Assembly (NCBI GenBank): GCA_964591275.1
Contig: CAZQAE010000037.1
Span: 1-50,524 of the forward strand
DNA: 50,524 nt
From: G963674685 sp964591275
Lineage (GTDB): Bacteria; Lernaellota; Lernaellaia; JACKCT01
Direction of reading: 5' to 3'
Part shown: one piece after another, positions 50,438-50,524 of the stretch
How positions within the stretch are numbered: the first letter of the stretch is position 1
Layout of the letters: the number at the start of each line of letters is the position of its first letter
Notes under the pieces: generated by a model
What the model was told of the DNA's origin: nothing
Seen by the model: only the letters and a program-made list of their open reading frames with translations
The model's database searches: none
Made by a program: the position numbers and the translations under genes

Positions 50438-50524
50438 TTAGCGCATTTCCGTGCCGGCCAAATAATCCTTGGCCGAGGCTGCCGCGTGGCATTTTATGCA
50501 CATGGCCATCTTGCCGGACATCGG
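50438..50524 (-). CDS. Cytochrome c, C-terminal fragment (runs off right edge)
   Basis: The last 28 codons of a gene entering from beyond the right edge, ending at TAA 50438-50440. It shows a haem c site, MAMCIKCHAAASAKDYL, close to the C-terminus. Size and other haems are outside the window. Together with the dihaem protein downstream it indicates a cytochrome c operon. Confidence 0.7.
   Translation of the reverse strand, partial: PMSGKMAMCIKCHAAASAKDYLAGTEMR

Overview
The window reads as chromosome of a Gram-negative, deltaproteobacteria-like bacterium, probably from an uncultured lineage. The evidence is a TonB-dependent outer-membrane receptor, several lipoproteins with Cys lipoboxes, a sigma-54 activator, c-type cytochromes, and poly-aspartate linkers in secreted lipoproteins. 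Such Asp-rich linkers are, from memory, frequent in Lernaellota/Myxococcota-like metagenome assemblies; no marker here fixes the taxon. I saw no rRNA, tRNA or CRISPR array.

Layout. 0-9.3 kb: two Asp-linker lipoproteins (beta-helix and beta-propeller), an MFS transporter, a 162-bp palindromic element between two convergent stop codons, a thioredoxin-like protein, a TauE/SafE permease overlapping gltX, and a TonB receptor. 9.7-16.5 kb: a helix-turn-helix/pseudo-receiver protein, then a tight seven-gene minus-strand operon (unknown protein, membrane anchor, ClpX-like AAA+, GNAT, metallophosphoesterase, radical SAM, glycosyltransferase-methyltransferase fusion). 16.7-20.9 kb: elongation factor G, an acetoacetate-decarboxylase-like protein and a ketopantoate-reductase-like protein.

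20.9-29.2 kb looks accessory. It holds a 33-residue lipoprotein, a frameshifted fibronectin-III gene, an Hdr-type membrane iron-sulfur oxidoreductase, two tandem serine-recombinase-fold proteins without catalytic residues, a Cache/HAMP histidine kinase with an NtrC-family activator, and a transposase remnant. A good sigma-54 promoter lies in front of the recombinase-like pair, with a palindrome about 100 bp upstream of it, so the adjacent activator is the natural candidate regulator.

29.4-44.5 kb: two DUF362 proteins, a membrane/beta-propeller protein, a site-2-type protease, a DUF2284 protein whose frame is broken by one amber codon inside its zinc-ribbon module, a C_GCAxxG_C_C protein, a frameshifted flavin-reductase-like gene, a pseudo-receiver/DUF4388/TPR protein, rsmG, an ADP-forming acyl-CoA synthetase, a PfkB kinase and an arylsulfotransferase lipoprotein. 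44.7-48.4 kb: two convergent SGNH-hydrolase-like genes, a small membrane protein translationally coupled to a PP-loop ATPase, and a DUF5989 membrane peptide; this is a candidate uncharacterised biosynthetic locus. 48.5-50.5 kb: an AhpD-like protein and a cytochrome c cluster that runs off the right edge.

The strongest candidates for new biology are the sigma-54-controlled dead-recombinase pair, the PP-loop/SGNH/DUF5989 locus, the ClpX-like operon and the amber-interrupted DUF2284 gene. All functions are read from motifs; no database search was possible.
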